Notes under the pieces: model-generated
What the model saw: the letters and a program-made list of their open reading frames with translations, nothing else
What the model was told of the DNA's origin: nothing
Databases searched by the model: none
Shown here: piece by piece, positions 19,003 to 29,326 of the stretch
How positions within the stretch are numbered: the first letter of the stretch is position 1
How the letters are laid out: each line of letters begins with the position of its first letter
Source: Streptomyces violaceusniger
Lineage (GTDB): Bacteria; Actinomycetota; Actinomycetes; Streptomycetales; Streptomycetaceae
Assembly (NCBI GenBank): GCA_005405945.1
Contig: BJHW01000002.1
Coordinates: forward strand, 682,001 to 746,000
Length of the DNA stretch: 64,000 nucleotides
Reading direction: 5' to 3'
Position numbers and translations under genes: made by a program

Positions 19003-20214
19003 ATGACCACAGCCCTGATCATCGGTGGCGGCATCGCCGGCACGGTGACCGCGATGGCCCTGCGGAAGGCCGGCATCGACGCGGCCGTCTACGAGACGTA
19101 CCCCACGGACGCCATCGACACCGGTGCGTTCCTCGTCGTCGCCGCCAACGGCCTGGAGGCACTGCGCACCATCGACGCCCATGAACCCGTGCTGAAGAAC
19201 TCCTTCCCGGCCGGCCGCGTCGACTTCATCAGCAACACCGGCAAGCGGCTCGGCAACCGTCCCATGTCCGGATCGCGGGACGGTGGCCTCGGCCCCGTGA
19301 CGCTCAAGCGCGCCACCCTCGCCCGGGTGCTGCGCGAGGAGGCGGTGCGCCGCGGTGTGCGCGTCGAGGGCGGCAAGCGGCTGCTCGCCGCCCACACCAG
19401 CCCCGACGGCCGGATCGTCTGCTCCTTCGCCGACGGCGGCCGCGCCGTGGGCGATGTGCTGATCGGCGCCGACGGCATCCACTCGCTCGTCCGCAGGACC
19501 ATCGACGCGGGCGCGCCCCGGCCCCGCTACACCGGACAGCACACCGTCTGCGGCTACACCCGCGACGCCGACTCGCCCCCGGACCCCGACGCCTACACGA
19601 TGATCTTCGGCAAGCAGGCTTTCTTCGGCTGCACCACCGCACCGGACGGCGAGGTCTGGTGGTTCTGCAACGCCCCGGCCGAGGAGATGTCCAGGGCCCA
19701 GCTCGCCGCCGTCACCTCCGAGCAGTGGCGGGAGCGGCTGCTGACGCTCTTCGCCGAGGACAACACCCCCGCGGCCGACCTGGTCCGCGCCACCGGTGAC
19801 ACCATCGTGGCCACCGCCGCCTACGACATCGTTTCCACTCCCACCTGGTCCGAGGAGGCCATGGTCATCGTCGGCGACGCCGCGCACGCCTGTGCGCCGG
19901 GCGTCGCACAGGGCGCCTCGATGGCCATCGAGGACGGCGTCGTGCTCGCCAAATGCCTGCGCGATCTGCGCACACCCCAGTCGGCCTTCGCCGCGTACGA
20001 GGCGCTGCGCCGGGAGCGGGTCGAGAAGGTCGCCGCGGCCGGCGCGGGCATGGCCCGCCGCACGGCGCCGGGGCCCGTGGCGCGCGCCCTGCGCGATGTC
20101 ACCATGCCGCGCAAGCTGGACCGGGCGGGCAACGGCTCCTCGGACTGGCTGACCGGCTACCGCATCGACTGGGACGAGCGGATCGACGCGCAGACGGCCC
20201 GCCGGCGCCGCTGA
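19003..20214 (+). CDS. FAD-dependent aromatic-type monooxygenase
   Basis: A 403-aa group A flavoprotein hydroxylase. The N-terminal dinucleotide fold is IIGGGIAGTVTAMALRKAG, the middle DG motif is VLIGADGIHSLVR, and the FAD ribityl motif is IVGDAAHACAPGVAQGASMA. The GGAG at 18995 precedes the ATG. Substrate unknown. It is monocistronic: the upstream glycosylase ends 140 bp away and the next gene begins 225 bp on. Confidence 0.9.
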   Translation: MTTALIIGGGIAGTVTAMALRKAGIDAAVYETYPTDAIDTGAFLVVAANGLEALRTIDAHEPVLKNSFPAGRVDFISNTGKRLGNRPMSGSRDGGLGPVTLKRATLARVLREEAVRRGVRVEGGKRLLAAHTSPDGRIVCSFADGGRAVGDVLIGADGIHSLVRRTIDAGAPRPRYTGQHTVCGYTRDADSPPDPDAYTMIFGKQAFFGCTTAPDGEVWWFCNAPAEEMSRAQLAAVTSEQWRERLLTLFAEDNTPAADLVRATGDTIVATAAYDIVSTPTWSEEAMVIVGDAAHACAPGVAQGASMAIEDGVVLAKCLRDLRTPQSAFAAYEALRRERVEKVAAAGAGMARRTAPGPVARALRDVTMPRKLDRAGNGSSDWLTGYRIDWDERIDAQTARRRR

Positions 20215-20294
20215 CGTCCGCGCGCCGCCCACGTGCGCGTACCCCTGACGTACGCCCCGTGACGTGCGCGCGCTTCTGAGGTACGCGCGCCCCT
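20212..20294. repeat. Degenerate short tandem repeat after the monooxygenase stop
   Basis: From the stop codon onward, segments of roughly 14-17 bp begin with TGA and continue with a CGTACG/CGTGCGCGCG-like core (for example TGACGTACGCCCCG, TGACGTGCGCGCGC, TGAGGTACGCGCGC). The pattern fades by about 20294. No coding potential or RNA is evident. Confidence 0.45.
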
Positions 20295-20439
20295 GAAGCA
20301 CCCCGCCCCCGCCGCCGGGACCGCGACCGGGAACCGCCCGGAACACGGCCCCGGGGGCGGGGCCGACCGGGCCCCACGTTTGGTCCGGGCTCTCACGGGC
20401 ACTTGGAGCTCCCTGGCCCCGTATGCCCGGGAGATTCGC

Positions 20440-21764
20440 GTGAGCCCAGTACGCATAGTGATCGTCGGTGCCGGATTCGCCGGTTATCAGGCCGCCCGTA
20501 CGCTCTCCCGCACCCTGCGCGGCGCGGCGGACATCGTCCTGATCAATCCCAATGACTACTTCCTGTATCTGCCCCTGCTGCCCGAAGTGGCGGGCGGGGT
20601 CCTGGAACCCCGGCGTGTCTCGGTCTCCCTCACCGGCACCCTGCCGCATGTCCGGCTGGTGCTGGGCGAGGTCCACGGCGTCGACCTGGACGCCCGCAAG
20701 ATCTCCTGGCGGGACCCGGACGGACGGTCCGGCGAGATGGACTACGACCGGCTCGTCCTCTCCGTGGGCAGCGTCAACAAGCTGCTGCCGATCCCCGGCG
20801 TGGCCGAGCACGCCCACGGCTTCCGCGGTATGCCCGAGGCGCTCTTCCTGCGCGACCACATCACCCGGCAGATGGAGATGTCCGGCACCGCAGCCGACCC
20901 CCGGGAGCGGGAGGCCCGCCGCACCTTCGTGGTGGTCGGCGCCGGCTACACCGGCACCGAGGTGGCCGCCCACGGGGTGCTCTTCACCGACTCGCTCGCG
21001 CGGCGGAACCACTCGCTGCGCGATGCGCCGCGGCCCCGCTGGATGCTGCTCGACATCGCCCCCGGGTCCTTCCCGAGCTGGACAAGAAGCTGTCCCGCAC
21101 GGCCGACCGGGTGCTGCGCAAACGGGGTGTCGAGGTCCGCACCGGCACCACGGTCAAGGAGGCCACCTCGGAGGGGGTGCTGCTGGACGACGGCGAGTGC
21201 GTCGACACCCGGTCGCTGATCTGGTGTGTCGGGGTGCGCCCCGACCCGCTGGTGGAGCAGCTCGGGCTGCCGACCGAACGCGGTCGGCTGAGGGTCGACC
21301 AGTATCTGGCCGTGCCCGGCTATCCCGACGTGCTGGCCTGCGGGGACGCCGCCGCGGTGCCCGATCTGACCCGGCCGGGCCAGTTCACCCCGATGACCGC
21401 GCAGCACGCCCAGCGGCAGGGGAAGGTCGCGGGCCACAACCTGCTGGCCTCCCTCGGGCGCGGCACCGCCAAGCCGTACAAACACCACGACCTGGGGTTC
21501 ACCGTCGACCTCGGCGGGGTGCAGGCCGCCGCGGACCCGCTGCACATCCCGCTGTCCGGGCCGATCGCCAACGCCGTCACCCGCGGCTACCACCTCATGG
21601 CGATGCCGGGGAACCGGGTCCGGGTCGCCGCCGACTGGCTGCTCGACGCGGTGCTGCCACGCCAGGGGGTGCAGCTCGGGGTGGTCCCGCCCTGGGCGGT
21701 GCCGCTGGACACCGAGTCGCCCGAGGTCGCGCAGACCGCCCGGGCGCGGACGGGCGGCGGCTGA
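20440..21764 (+). CDS. ndh: Type II NADH dehydrogenase
   Basis: A non-proton-pumping NADH:quinone oxidoreductase at the inner face of the membrane. Two Rossmann motifs, IVGAGFAGYQAARTL (FAD) and VVGAGYTGTEVAAHG (NADH), precede the C-terminal FAD motif VLACGDAAAVPD and the family element QHAQRQGKVAGHN. It is 441 aa after correcting one lost base in the C5 run 21059-21063. I chose the GTG at 20440 (SPVRIVIVGAG) because a GGGAG lies just upstream; an in-frame TTG at 20380 would add 20 unlikely residues. Transketolase follows after 27 bp, suggesting co-transcription. Confidence 0.9.
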
Positions 21765-21791
21765 CCGCCGGCGAAACCTGGAAGGAGAACA

Positions 21792-23627
21792 ATGCGACAC
21801 GAACAGCTCAGCGAGCTCGGGCAGCAGCTCCGTGTGGACTCGGTGCGTGCCGCCGCGGCCGCCGGGTCCGGCCATCCCACGTCGTCGATGTCGGCGGCGG
21901 ACCTGATGGCCGTCCTGATGGGAAACCATCTGCGCTATGACTTCGAGCAGCCCGACCACCCGGGCAATGACCACCTCATCTTCTCCAAGGGCCATGCCTC
22001 CCCGCTGCTCTACTCGGTGTACAAGGCGGCCGGGGCCCTCCGCGACGAGGAGTTCATCACCTTCCGCAAGCGCGGCAGCAGGCTGGAGGGTCACCCCACC
22101 CCCCGGCTGCCGTGGGTGGACGTGGCCACCGGATCGCTCGGGCAGGGCCTGCCGTACGGCGTGGGCACCGCGCTGAGCGGCAAGCGGCTGGACCATGTGC
22201 CCTACCGCGTCTGGGTGCTGTGCGGCGACAGCGAGATGGCCGAGGGGTCGATGTGGGAGGCGTTCGAGCACGCGGGCTACGAGCGGCTGGACAACCTCAC
22301 CGCCATCATCGATGTCAACCGGCTCGGCCAGCGCGGGCCCACCCGCCACGAATGGGACCTGGACGCCTACGCCCGGCGCATCCGAGCCTTCGACTGGCAC
22401 ACCATCGAGATCGACGGCCATGACATCGAGGCCATCGACCGCGCCTACGGCGAGGCGCTGTCCACCGTCGGCCGCCCCACCGCCATCATCGCCCGCACCA
22501 TGAAGGGCCGCGGCGTGGCCTCGGTGGAGAACCGCGAGGGCATGCACGGCAAGCCGCTGAAGAACGCGGACGAGGCCATCGCCGAGCTCGGCGGCGCACG
22601 CAACATGGCCGTACCGGTGCTCGGCCCGCCCTCGGTGACCCCCACCCGGCCCGCGTCCGAGGGCCCGCTGGCGCTGCCGCGCTACAACACCGGCGACTCG
22701 ATCCCCAGCCGTGACGCGTTCGGCGAGGCGGTGGCCGCCATCGGCACCGCCCGCGGCGATGTGGTGGCGCTCGACGGCGAGGTGGGCGACTCCACCCGCC
22801 TGGAGTACTTCCACAAGGAGCACCCCGAGCGGTACTTCGAGTTCTTCATCGCGGAGCAGCAGCTGGTGGCCGCGGCCGTCGGCATGCAGACCCGCGGCTG
22901 GAATCCGTACGTCGCCACCTTCGCGGCCTTCTTCACCCGGGCCTACGACTTCATCCGGATGGCCTCCATCAGCGACGCCGACCTCAACCTCATCGGCTCC
23001 CACGCCGGGGTGGCCATCGGTGAGGACGGACCCTCGCAGATGGGCCTGGAGGACCTGGCCGCCATGCGGGCGGTGCACGGCAGCACGGTGCTCTACCCGT
23101 GCGACGCCAACCAGACCGCCCAGCTGACCGCCGCCATGGCCGAGGAGTCCGGCATCCGCTATCTGCGCACCACGCGCAGCGGAACGCCGGTCATCTACCC
23201 GCCCACCGAGAGCTTCCCCGTCGGCGGCTCGAAGGTGGTGCGCTCCAGCGACGACGACCGGGTCACCCTGGTCGGCGCCGGGGTCACCCTGCACGAGGCC
23301 GTCGAGGCCGCCGACCGGCTCGCCCAGGAGGGCATCCCGGCCCGGGTCATCGACCTGTACTCGCTCAAGCCGGTGGACACCGAGACGCTGCGCGCCGCCG
23401 CCGAGGCGACGGGCCGGCTGGTCACCGTGGAGGATCACCACCCCGAGGGCGGACTGGGCGACGCGGTGCTCGACGCGTTCGGCGACGGCCGTCCGGTGCC
23501 CCGGATGATCCGGCTCGCGGTGCGCATGATGCCGGCCTCCTCGACCCCCGCCGAGCAGCTGAGCGACGCGGGAATCGACGCGGACGCGATCGTCGCGGCC
23601 GCGCGGCAGTTGGTCGGCAGGGGCTGA
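21792..23627 (+). CDS. tkt: Transketolase, short (about 610 aa) form
   Basis: A thiamine-diphosphate enzyme moving two-carbon units in the pentose phosphate pathway. The 611-aa protein has GSGHPTSSMSAADLM, the ThDP motif GDSEMAEGSMWEAFEHA ... NLTAIIDVN, the pyrimidine-domain Glu in FFIAEQQLVAAA, and DLNLIGSHAGVAIGEDGPSQ. Canonical bacterial enzymes are near 660-700 aa; this length matches the shorter animal-like class. AAGGAGA at 21782 places the ATG. The partner substrate is not certain: short forms can be secondary paralogs with altered roles. Confidence 0.92.
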   Translation: MRHEQLSELGQQLRVDSVRAAAAAGSGHPTSSMSAADLMAVLMGNHLRYDFEQPDHPGNDHLIFSKGHASPLLYSVYKAAGALRDEEFITFRKRGSRLEGHPTPRLPWVDVATGSLGQGLPYGVGTALSGKRLDHVPYRVWVLCGDSEMAEGSMWEAFEHAGYERLDNLTAIIDVNRLGQRGPTRHEWDLDAYARRIRAFDWHTIEIDGHDIEAIDRAYGEALSTVGRPTAIIARTMKGRGVASVENREGMHGKPLKNADEAIAELGGARNMAVPVLGPPSVTPTRPASEGPLALPRYNTGDSIPSRDAFGEAVAAIGTARGDVVALDGEVGDSTRLEYFHKEHPERYFEFFIAEQQLVAAAVGMQTRGWNPYVATFAAFFTRAYDFIRMASISDADLNLIGSHAGVAIGEDGPSQMGLEDLAAMRAVHGSTVLYPCDANQTAQLTAAMAEESGIRYLRTTRSGTPVIYPPTESFPVGGSKVVRSSDDDRVTLVGAGVTLHEAVEAADRLAQEGIPARVIDLYSLKPVDTETLRAAAEATGRLVTVEDHHPEGGLGDAVLDAFGDGRPVPRMIRLAVRMMPASSTPAEQLSDAGIDADAIVAAARQLVGRG

Positions 23628-23641
23628 AAAGCGGGCCGCGC

Positions 23642-23701
23642 TGAAACCAGGGCTGAAACCAGCTCCGGAACCAGCTTCAAAACCAGGTCCGAAACCGGGA
23701 C
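23642..23701. repeat. Five-copy 12-bp tandem repeat
   Basis: Five 12-bp units in register: TGAAACCAGGGC, TGAAACCAGCTC, CGGAACCAGCTT, CAAAACCAGGTC, CGAAACCGGGAC, sharing an AACCRG core. They occupy the gap between transketolase and the epimerase-like gene, starting 15 bp after the transketolase stop. Confidence 0.75.
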
Positions 23702-23737
23702 GGCTGAGGACACGACGCTGCCGGAAGGAGCGGACAC

Positions 23738-24826
23738 ATGGGTGTCAAGCACGGAATGCGCGTGGTGGTGGTCGGGGCCACCGGAAACGCCGGTACGAGC
23801 GTCGTCCGCGCGCTCGGCGAGGCGCCGGACGTCGAGTCGATCGTGGGCGTCGCCCGCAGGGTGCCCAGCTGGTCGCCGCCGAAGACCACCTGGGTACGCG
23901 CGGACATCGGGCGGGACGCCGGTGAGGAGGCCGGCCTCGTACGGCACTTCGAGGGCGCCGACGCCGTCATCCACCTCGCCTGGCTGATCCAGCCCAGCCA
24001 CCGGCCCGCCGTCACCTGGGCCACCAATGTCCTCGGCAGCAAGCGGGTCTTCGAGGCGGTGGCACGGGCCGAGGTGCCGGTGCTGGTGTACGCCTCCTCG
24101 GTGGGCGCCTACTCGCCCGGCCCCGAGGACGGCCGCCCGGTGGACGAGTCCTGGCCCACCGACGGCTGGCCGGAGGCCGCGTACTGCCGGGAGAAGGCGT
24201 ATGTGGAGCGGATGCTCGACGCCTTCGAACGGGAGCATCCGCAGGTCCGGGTGGTGCGGATGCGGCCCGGCTTCCTCTTCAAGGAGGAGGCGGCGGCCGA
24301 GCAGCGCCGGCTGTTCATGGGCCCGTTCCTGCCCCGGCGGCTGGTCCGCTCCACCTTCCTGCCCGCCGTCTTCGACCTGCCCGGGCTGCGGCTCCAGGTC
24401 CTGCACACCGACGACGCCGCCGAGGCGTACCGGCTGGCGCTCGGCCGGCAGGTGCGCGGCGCCTTCAACCTCGCGGCCGAACCGCCGGTGGACGGCGAGA
24501 CGCTGGCCAGTCTGCTGGACGCGCGGACGATGCGTATCCCGCGCTTCGCCGCCCGCTCGGCCATGGCCACGGCCTGGCATCTGCATCTGCTGCCGCCCTC
24601 GCCCCACCTGTTCGACGCCGCCCTGCGGCTCCCGCTGATGGACACCACCCGCGCCCAGGAGGAACTGGGCTGGCGGCCCCGGCACACCGCCGTCGAGACG
24701 CTCCAGGAGTTCCTCACCGGGCTGCGGCGCGGCACCGGAATGGACCAGACCGCGCCACTGGCTCCCAGTCCGCCCGGCGGACGGGTGCGCGAGGTCGCGA
24801 CGACCGGCGTGGGGGAGCGGCCCTGA
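23738..24826 (+). CDS. NAD-dependent epimerase/dehydratase family protein
   Basis: A 362-aa extended SDR. It has the cofactor motif VVGATGNAG, the ADADAVIHLAW-type strand (GADAVIHLAW), serines in YASSVGAYSPG, and the catalytic Tyr-Lys shifted to YCREKAYVE. The C-terminal third carries the TTRAQEELGWRPRH element of nucleotide-sugar enzymes. Substrate unknown. The start has a GGAAGGAG at 23721-23728. It stands alone. Confidence 0.85.
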   Translation: MGVKHGMRVVVVGATGNAGTSVVRALGEAPDVESIVGVARRVPSWSPPKTTWVRADIGRDAGEEAGLVRHFEGADAVIHLAWLIQPSHRPAVTWATNVLGSKRVFEAVARAEVPVLVYASSVGAYSPGPEDGRPVDESWPTDGWPEAAYCREKAYVERMLDAFEREHPQVRVVRMRPGFLFKEEAAAEQRRLFMGPFLPRRLVRSTFLPAVFDLPGLRLQVLHTDDAAEAYRLALGRQVRGAFNLAAEPPVDGETLASLLDARTMRIPRFAARSAMATAWHLHLLPPSPHLFDAALRLPLMDTTRAQEELGWRPRHTAVETLQEFLTGLRRGTGMDQTAPLAPSPPGGRVREVATTGVGERP

Positions 24827-25012
24827 CCGGGGCCCGCCCCTGAACGACCTCCAGCCGTGTGAGACGCGGCACAGACGCGGCACATGAGACGGGCTCAGCG
24901 GCAGCACGCCGCCGGGCCCGTACCGCTGTGACCCATGACCCCTCGTAACCCATGACGCGACTCCCGTACGCTTCTGCCCAGTTGGTCGGGACATCGACGA
25001 GGGTGGGGACAC

Positions 25013-26078
25013 ATGGGCAGGGTGGGGAGTCCGGCGCGCGGTCATGCCCGGCGCACGGGAACGGTGGCGGTGGCCGCGGCGGCCGCCGCACTGTGTCTGA
25101 CGGTACCGGCCGAGGCCCGGCCCGCCACCGCGGACGATCCGTCCTACTCCGCCACCACCTCGGTGGGGGTGCACAACGCCTACGAGAAGGCCAAGTACCC
25201 CTACTTCGCCGACGCGCTGGACTCCGGGGCCTCGCTCCTGGAACTCGATGTGTGGACCAACGCCTTCGGCGCCGGCTGGCGGGTCTCGCACTCCAACCCG
25301 CTCGGCAACGACAACAACTGCGAGAACGCAGCGGGCCCCGGCGAGCTGCGCACCAAGCCCCGCGACCAGAGCCTGGCCGGCTGCCTCGCCGACATGCGCG
25401 CCTGGCACCAGGCCCATCCGGGGCACCGACCCGTCCTCGTCAAGGTGGAGATGAAGGACGGCTTCAACGGCAAGAAGGGCCGCGGCCCGGCCGACCTCGA
25501 CGCCCTCCTCGGCGCCACCCTGGGCGACGCGGTGCTGCGCCCGGCGGATGTGGTGGGCGGCCGTGCCACCCTCGACGAGGCGGTTCAGGCGGGCGGCTGG
25601 CCGTCCCGCTCGGCGCTCGCGGGCAAGTTCATCGTCGAGCTCATACCCGGCACGGTCGAGGAGAACAACCCCTGGACACGCTGTGGACCGACCGTGAGTA
25701 CGCCACCCATCTGCGGGACCTGTCCGCCGCCGGGAGGCTCGGTCAGGCCGCCGCCTTCCCCGCCGTCCACGGCGCCGCCTCCGGCGACCCGCGCACCCGC
25801 TACACCGACGCCGCCCTCCGGCCGTGGTTCGTGCTCTTCGACGGGGACGCGTCCACATATGTCACCAGCGGTATCGACACCGCCTGGTACGACGACCGCC
25901 ACTACCTGCTGATCATGACGGACGCGCACAACGTGGCGCCCCCGATCGACGGCACCGAACCCACCGAGACCCAGGCGCGGGACCGGGTCTCCGAACTCGC
26001 CGCCCGGCACGCCAGCTTCGCGACCGCCGACTGGTATCCGCTGCCGTCCGTGCTGTCCACCGTCGTGCCCGTGGCTGA
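25013..26078 (+). CDS. Secreted Ca2+-dependent PI-PLC-like phosphodiesterase
   Basis: An exported phospholipase-C-like protein. An N-terminal signal peptide (VAVAAAAAALCLTVPAEA) precedes a PLC-type TIM barrel with SVGVHNAYEKAKYPYF (first catalytic His), LLELDVW, RVSHSNPL (second His) and VLVKVEMKDGF. One base is missing in the C4 run 25669-25672 (PL-DTLWTDREY restores the frame). A second lost C at about 26068-26070 would end the protein at the TGA 26076-26078, eight bases before the opposite-strand dodecin stop; I infer that end, because without it the frame runs through two antisense genes. About 355 aa. Substrate unknown. Confidence 0.75.
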
Positions 26079-26085
26079 GCCGGGG

Positions 26086-26322
26086 TCAGCCGGCCCGGTC
26101 CCCGGAGCCGGCGTCGGGGTCCTCGAGCCGGAATCCGACCTTCAGCCCCACCTGGTAGTGCGCGATCCGGCCGTTCTCGATGTGCCCGCGCACCTGGCCG
26201 ACCTCGAACCAATCGAGATTCCGGAGCGTCTTCGAGGCACGGCCGATGGCGGAGCGGATCGCGTCGTCGACGCTCTTGCCGGACGAGCCGACGATCTCGG
26301 TCACCCGGTAGGTGTGGGCCAT
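26086..26322 (-). CDS. Dodecin family flavin/CoA-binding protein
   Basis: A 78-aa small protein that forms dodecamers storing flavin. The N-terminus AHTYRVTEIVGSSGKSVDDA and the core ASKTLRNLDWFEVGQVRGHI, including the aromatic residue (Trp) that stacks on flavin in other dodecins, are intact; it ends FRLEDPD plus a short tail. I chose the ATG at 26322 because a GGGGAG precedes it; an upstream in-frame ATG (26376) would add an arginine-rich leader. It converges on the PLC gene. Confidence 0.92.
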   Translation of the reverse strand: MAHTYRVTEIVGSSGKSVDDAIRSAIGRASKTLRNLDWFEVGQVRGHIENGRIAHYQVGLKVGFRLEDPDAGSGDRAG

Positions 26323-26409
26323 GGCAGTCTCCCCGGTCCGTGGGGTGGTCCGTTCGCTCCTCCCACGGTGCCTCACCGCGCCGGGCTCCGCGAGCCGGAC
26401 GGACGGCCC

Positions 26410-26871
26410 CTACGGCACCACGGTCACCGGCCAGCGCCCGGCCTTGACCAGCCGTACGGCCACCGAGCCGATGAAGCGGTGCCCGGCCTGCTCGGAGGCG
26501 CCCACCACCACGGCGTCGGCCTTCAGCTCATCGGCCGCCTGGGCCAGACCGTTGTACGGATCGCCCCGGAAGGTGTGGAACTCCCAGCGCACCTCGAAGA
26601 CCCCGCGCAGCCGCTCGGTGGCCTCCCGCATCTCCCGCATCAGCTCCTCGGCCACCTCACCCGTGGTGTCGGCCACCGAGGCCCCGAGCGCCGCTCCCGC
26701 GGCCAGCACCGGCTGGATGTAGACCACGACCAGCAGCGCCTTCTGCCGTCTGGCCAGCCCGGCGGCGTAGGCCGTGGCGCGCCAGGAAGATTCGGAACCG
26801 TCCAGTCCGGCCACGATGACCTTCGGTCCGTCGGTTCCCCGTTCAAAAGACGGAGGGAGTTTGTCCACCAC
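26410..26871 (-). CDS. Universal stress protein (UspA fold)
   Basis: A single-domain 153-aa Usp. KVIVAGLDGSESSWRATAYA gives the N-terminal nucleotide site, and VVVGASEQAGHRFIGSVA matches the ATP-binding G-2x-G-9x-G(S/T) pattern; it ends PVTVVP. It shares strand with dodecin 87 bp downstream. Specific role unknown. Confidence 0.92.
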   Translation of the reverse strand: MVDKLPPSFERGTDGPKVIVAGLDGSESSWRATAYAAGLARRQKALLVVVYIQPVLAAGAALGASVADTTGEVAEELMREMREATERLRGVFEVRWEFHTFRGDPYNGLAQAADELKADAVVVGASEQAGHRFIGSVAVRLVKAGRWPVTVVP

Positions 26872-26977
26872 ATCTGCGAGGCTAGCGCCAGGGACGGTCC
26901 GGTGATCACCCGGCCCGTCCCGCGGTGCCCGCGCACCGCGACCGCGTCATGACCGCCACCGTACGACAGGAGAGACA

Positions 26978-27828
<851 letters not shown>

Positions 27829-27879
27829 GGGCCGCGCGGTGACCGGTGGGCTCGGGGGGCCGGTGGCTCAGGGCGTCGT

Positions 27880-27954
27880 GACGCGCGGGGCGTCTTGACG
27901 GGCAGGGCCTCGTGATGGGTAGGGCCTCCTGACGCGCGGGGCGTCTTGACGGGC
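27880..27954. repeat. 24-bp direct repeat, 51-bp period
   Basis: A 24-bp sequence beginning GACGCGCGGGGCGTCTTGAC occurs identically at 27880-27903 and 27931-27954. Related AGGGCCTC... segments lie between the copies. It fills most of the 155-bp gap between the phosphoesterase and the P450 remnant. Confidence 0.8.
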
Positions 27955-27983
27955 CCGGAGGGCGGCGCCGTACGGTCTCGGCT

Positions 27984-28560
27984 GTGAACCCTGTCGAGGC
28001 GTTCCTCCCCGAGACCTACACCGCCGGCCTCCCGTACGCCCTGTTCCGCGCACTGCGGGCCACCCGCCCCGTCTGCCGGATCGACGAGCCCGCGGTCGGG
28101 GCCTGGGCGGCCGGCCCCGGCTTCTGGGCGGTGTTCCGGCACGCCGACGTCAAACACGTCCTGCGCACCCCCGAGGTCTTCTCCTCCCACCTCGGGCCAC
28201 CCAGATCCGCGACCCCGACACGCCCGCCGATCTGGAGTTCGTGCGGGCGATGATGCTCAACCAGGACCCGCCCGACCACTCCCGCAGCCGGCGCATCGTC
28301 GCCGCGGCCTTCACCCCGCGTGCCGTACGGGAGCTGGAGGCGGTCATCGAGGAGCGCGCGGCGGCGCTCGTGGATTCGGTGGCTTCGGACCGCATGTCTG
28401 CCTGGGCGCGCATCTGGCCCGGGTCCAGATGCGGGCCATGCTGCGCGCCGCCCTGGACCGGCTGCCGGGGCTGCGCCGGGCGGGTGAGCCGGTGCGGCTC
28501 ACCTCCAACTTCCGACACGGCCTCAAGACCCTCCCCGTGCGCTGGGGAACAGATCGGTGA
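27984..28560 (+). pseudogene. Cytochrome P450 remnant, middle of gene deleted
   Basis: The first about 130 residues read as a bacterial P450 N-terminus: YALFRALRATRPVCRID, FWAVFRHADVKHVLRTPEVF, MLNQDPPDHSRSRRIVAAAF. The C-terminal about 60 residues begin at the heme loop, GGFGPHVCLGAHLAR (about 28378-28423), and run to a TGA at 28558-28560. The I-helix (AGxxT) and the K-helix ExxR are absent: about 210 residues are missing against a normal 400-aa enzyme, with the join near 28375. There is also one lost base at 28195-28197 and a frame change at the join. It cannot encode a working P450 as written. The 3' end overlaps the opposite-strand DUF4239 gene by 38 bp. Confidence 0.85.
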
Positions 28561-29293
28561 AGGCCGTGGTCGAGTCGCCGACCGACCGTCCGAAGGGCTC
28601 GTCGAAGTCCCACACGAGGAAGAGCAGGAAGACGATGAGCGCGGTGAACATCACCGCGAGCATCAGCTCCCGGGGCGAGCGGCGGATCTGCAGGGTGAAG
28701 ACCAGCCCGATCACCAGCGCCGCGCCCAGCACCAGGCCGAACCAGACCAGCGGGGGCATCGTGGCCCCCGCGCTCTGCTGCCGGGCGTTGCGCGCGTCGT
28801 CCACGGCTGCCACCTGATCCACCATCGGCTGATACGCCTGCGACTGGAGGTCGCTGTGCGGGGCCGCGAGGGTGACATCGCGGCGCAGGGTGGTCAGCAA
28901 CTTGGTGCCGCGGTCGGTGAGCTCGCCCTTGTCGATCATCACCTTCCACTCGGTGTGCACCACATGGTCCACATACGCGTTCACGTCGTCGCGGATGCGA
29001 TCGCGCACCGGGGCGGGGTAGACGCTCGCCCGCTCGGTCACCTCGTGCAGCGCCTGTGCCTCCGTACGGACCCCGTCCTGTGCGGCGGAGCGGGCCTCCC
29101 AGACACCGGCGATGGCCAGGCCCAGCACGATCGCGTAGACCACGCCGATCATCATGATCATGTAGTCGAGGACATCGGGGGTCTCGTCCGGATCGTCGTC
29201 ATCCCCGAGTCTGCGGGAGTTGAGGACCGCCCCGGTCACCACGACCGCGCAGGTCCCGGCCATCACCAGGGTCATAATCAGCCATTCGGGCAT
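28523..29293 (-). CDS. DUF4239 (bestrophin-like) membrane protein
   Basis: A 256-aa membrane protein. Two hydrophobic segments lie at the N-terminus (LIMTLVMAGTCAVVVTGAVL; MIMMIGVVYAIVLGLAIAGV) and two near residues 186-232 (LVWFGLVLGAALVIGLVFTL; MLAVMFTALIVFLLFLVWDF), flanking a soluble helical domain with VWEARSAAQDGVRTEAQAL. This layout is that of DUF4239. Function unknown. GGAGGTTC precedes the ATG at 29293. Confidence 0.85.
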   Translation of the reverse strand: MPEWLIMTLVMAGTCAVVVTGAVLNSRRLGDDDDPDETPDVLDYMIMMIGVVYAIVLGLAIAGVWEARSAAQDGVRTEAQALHEVTERASVYPAPVRDRIRDDVNAYVDHVVHTEWKVMIDKGELTDRGTKLLTTLRRDVTLAAPHSDLQSQAYQPMVDQVAAVDDARNARQQSAGATMPPLVWFGLVLGAALVIGLVFTLQIRRSPRELMLAVMFTALIVFLLFLVWDFDEPFGRSVGDSTTAFTDLFPSARGGS

Positions 29294-29326
29294 GGATGAA
29301 CCTCCAAGCGGTTCGGCGGTGGGCCG

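Noticed and set aside
16375..20214. A 1,279-codon plus-strand frame joining several genes
   Set aside because: Only the last 403 codons are a real flavoprotein with its own ATG and SD; the rest is antisense to the catalase-fold gene and low-complexity.
20380..20439. TTG start for the NADH dehydrogenase
   Set aside because: It would add 20 unsupported residues; GTG 20440 has a GGGAG SD and begins at the Rossmann motif.
24952..26952. PI-PLC frame continuing through the dodecin and Usp genes
   Set aside because: Dodecin and Usp have complete motifs on the other strand. One lost C near 26068 explains the missing stop at 26076.
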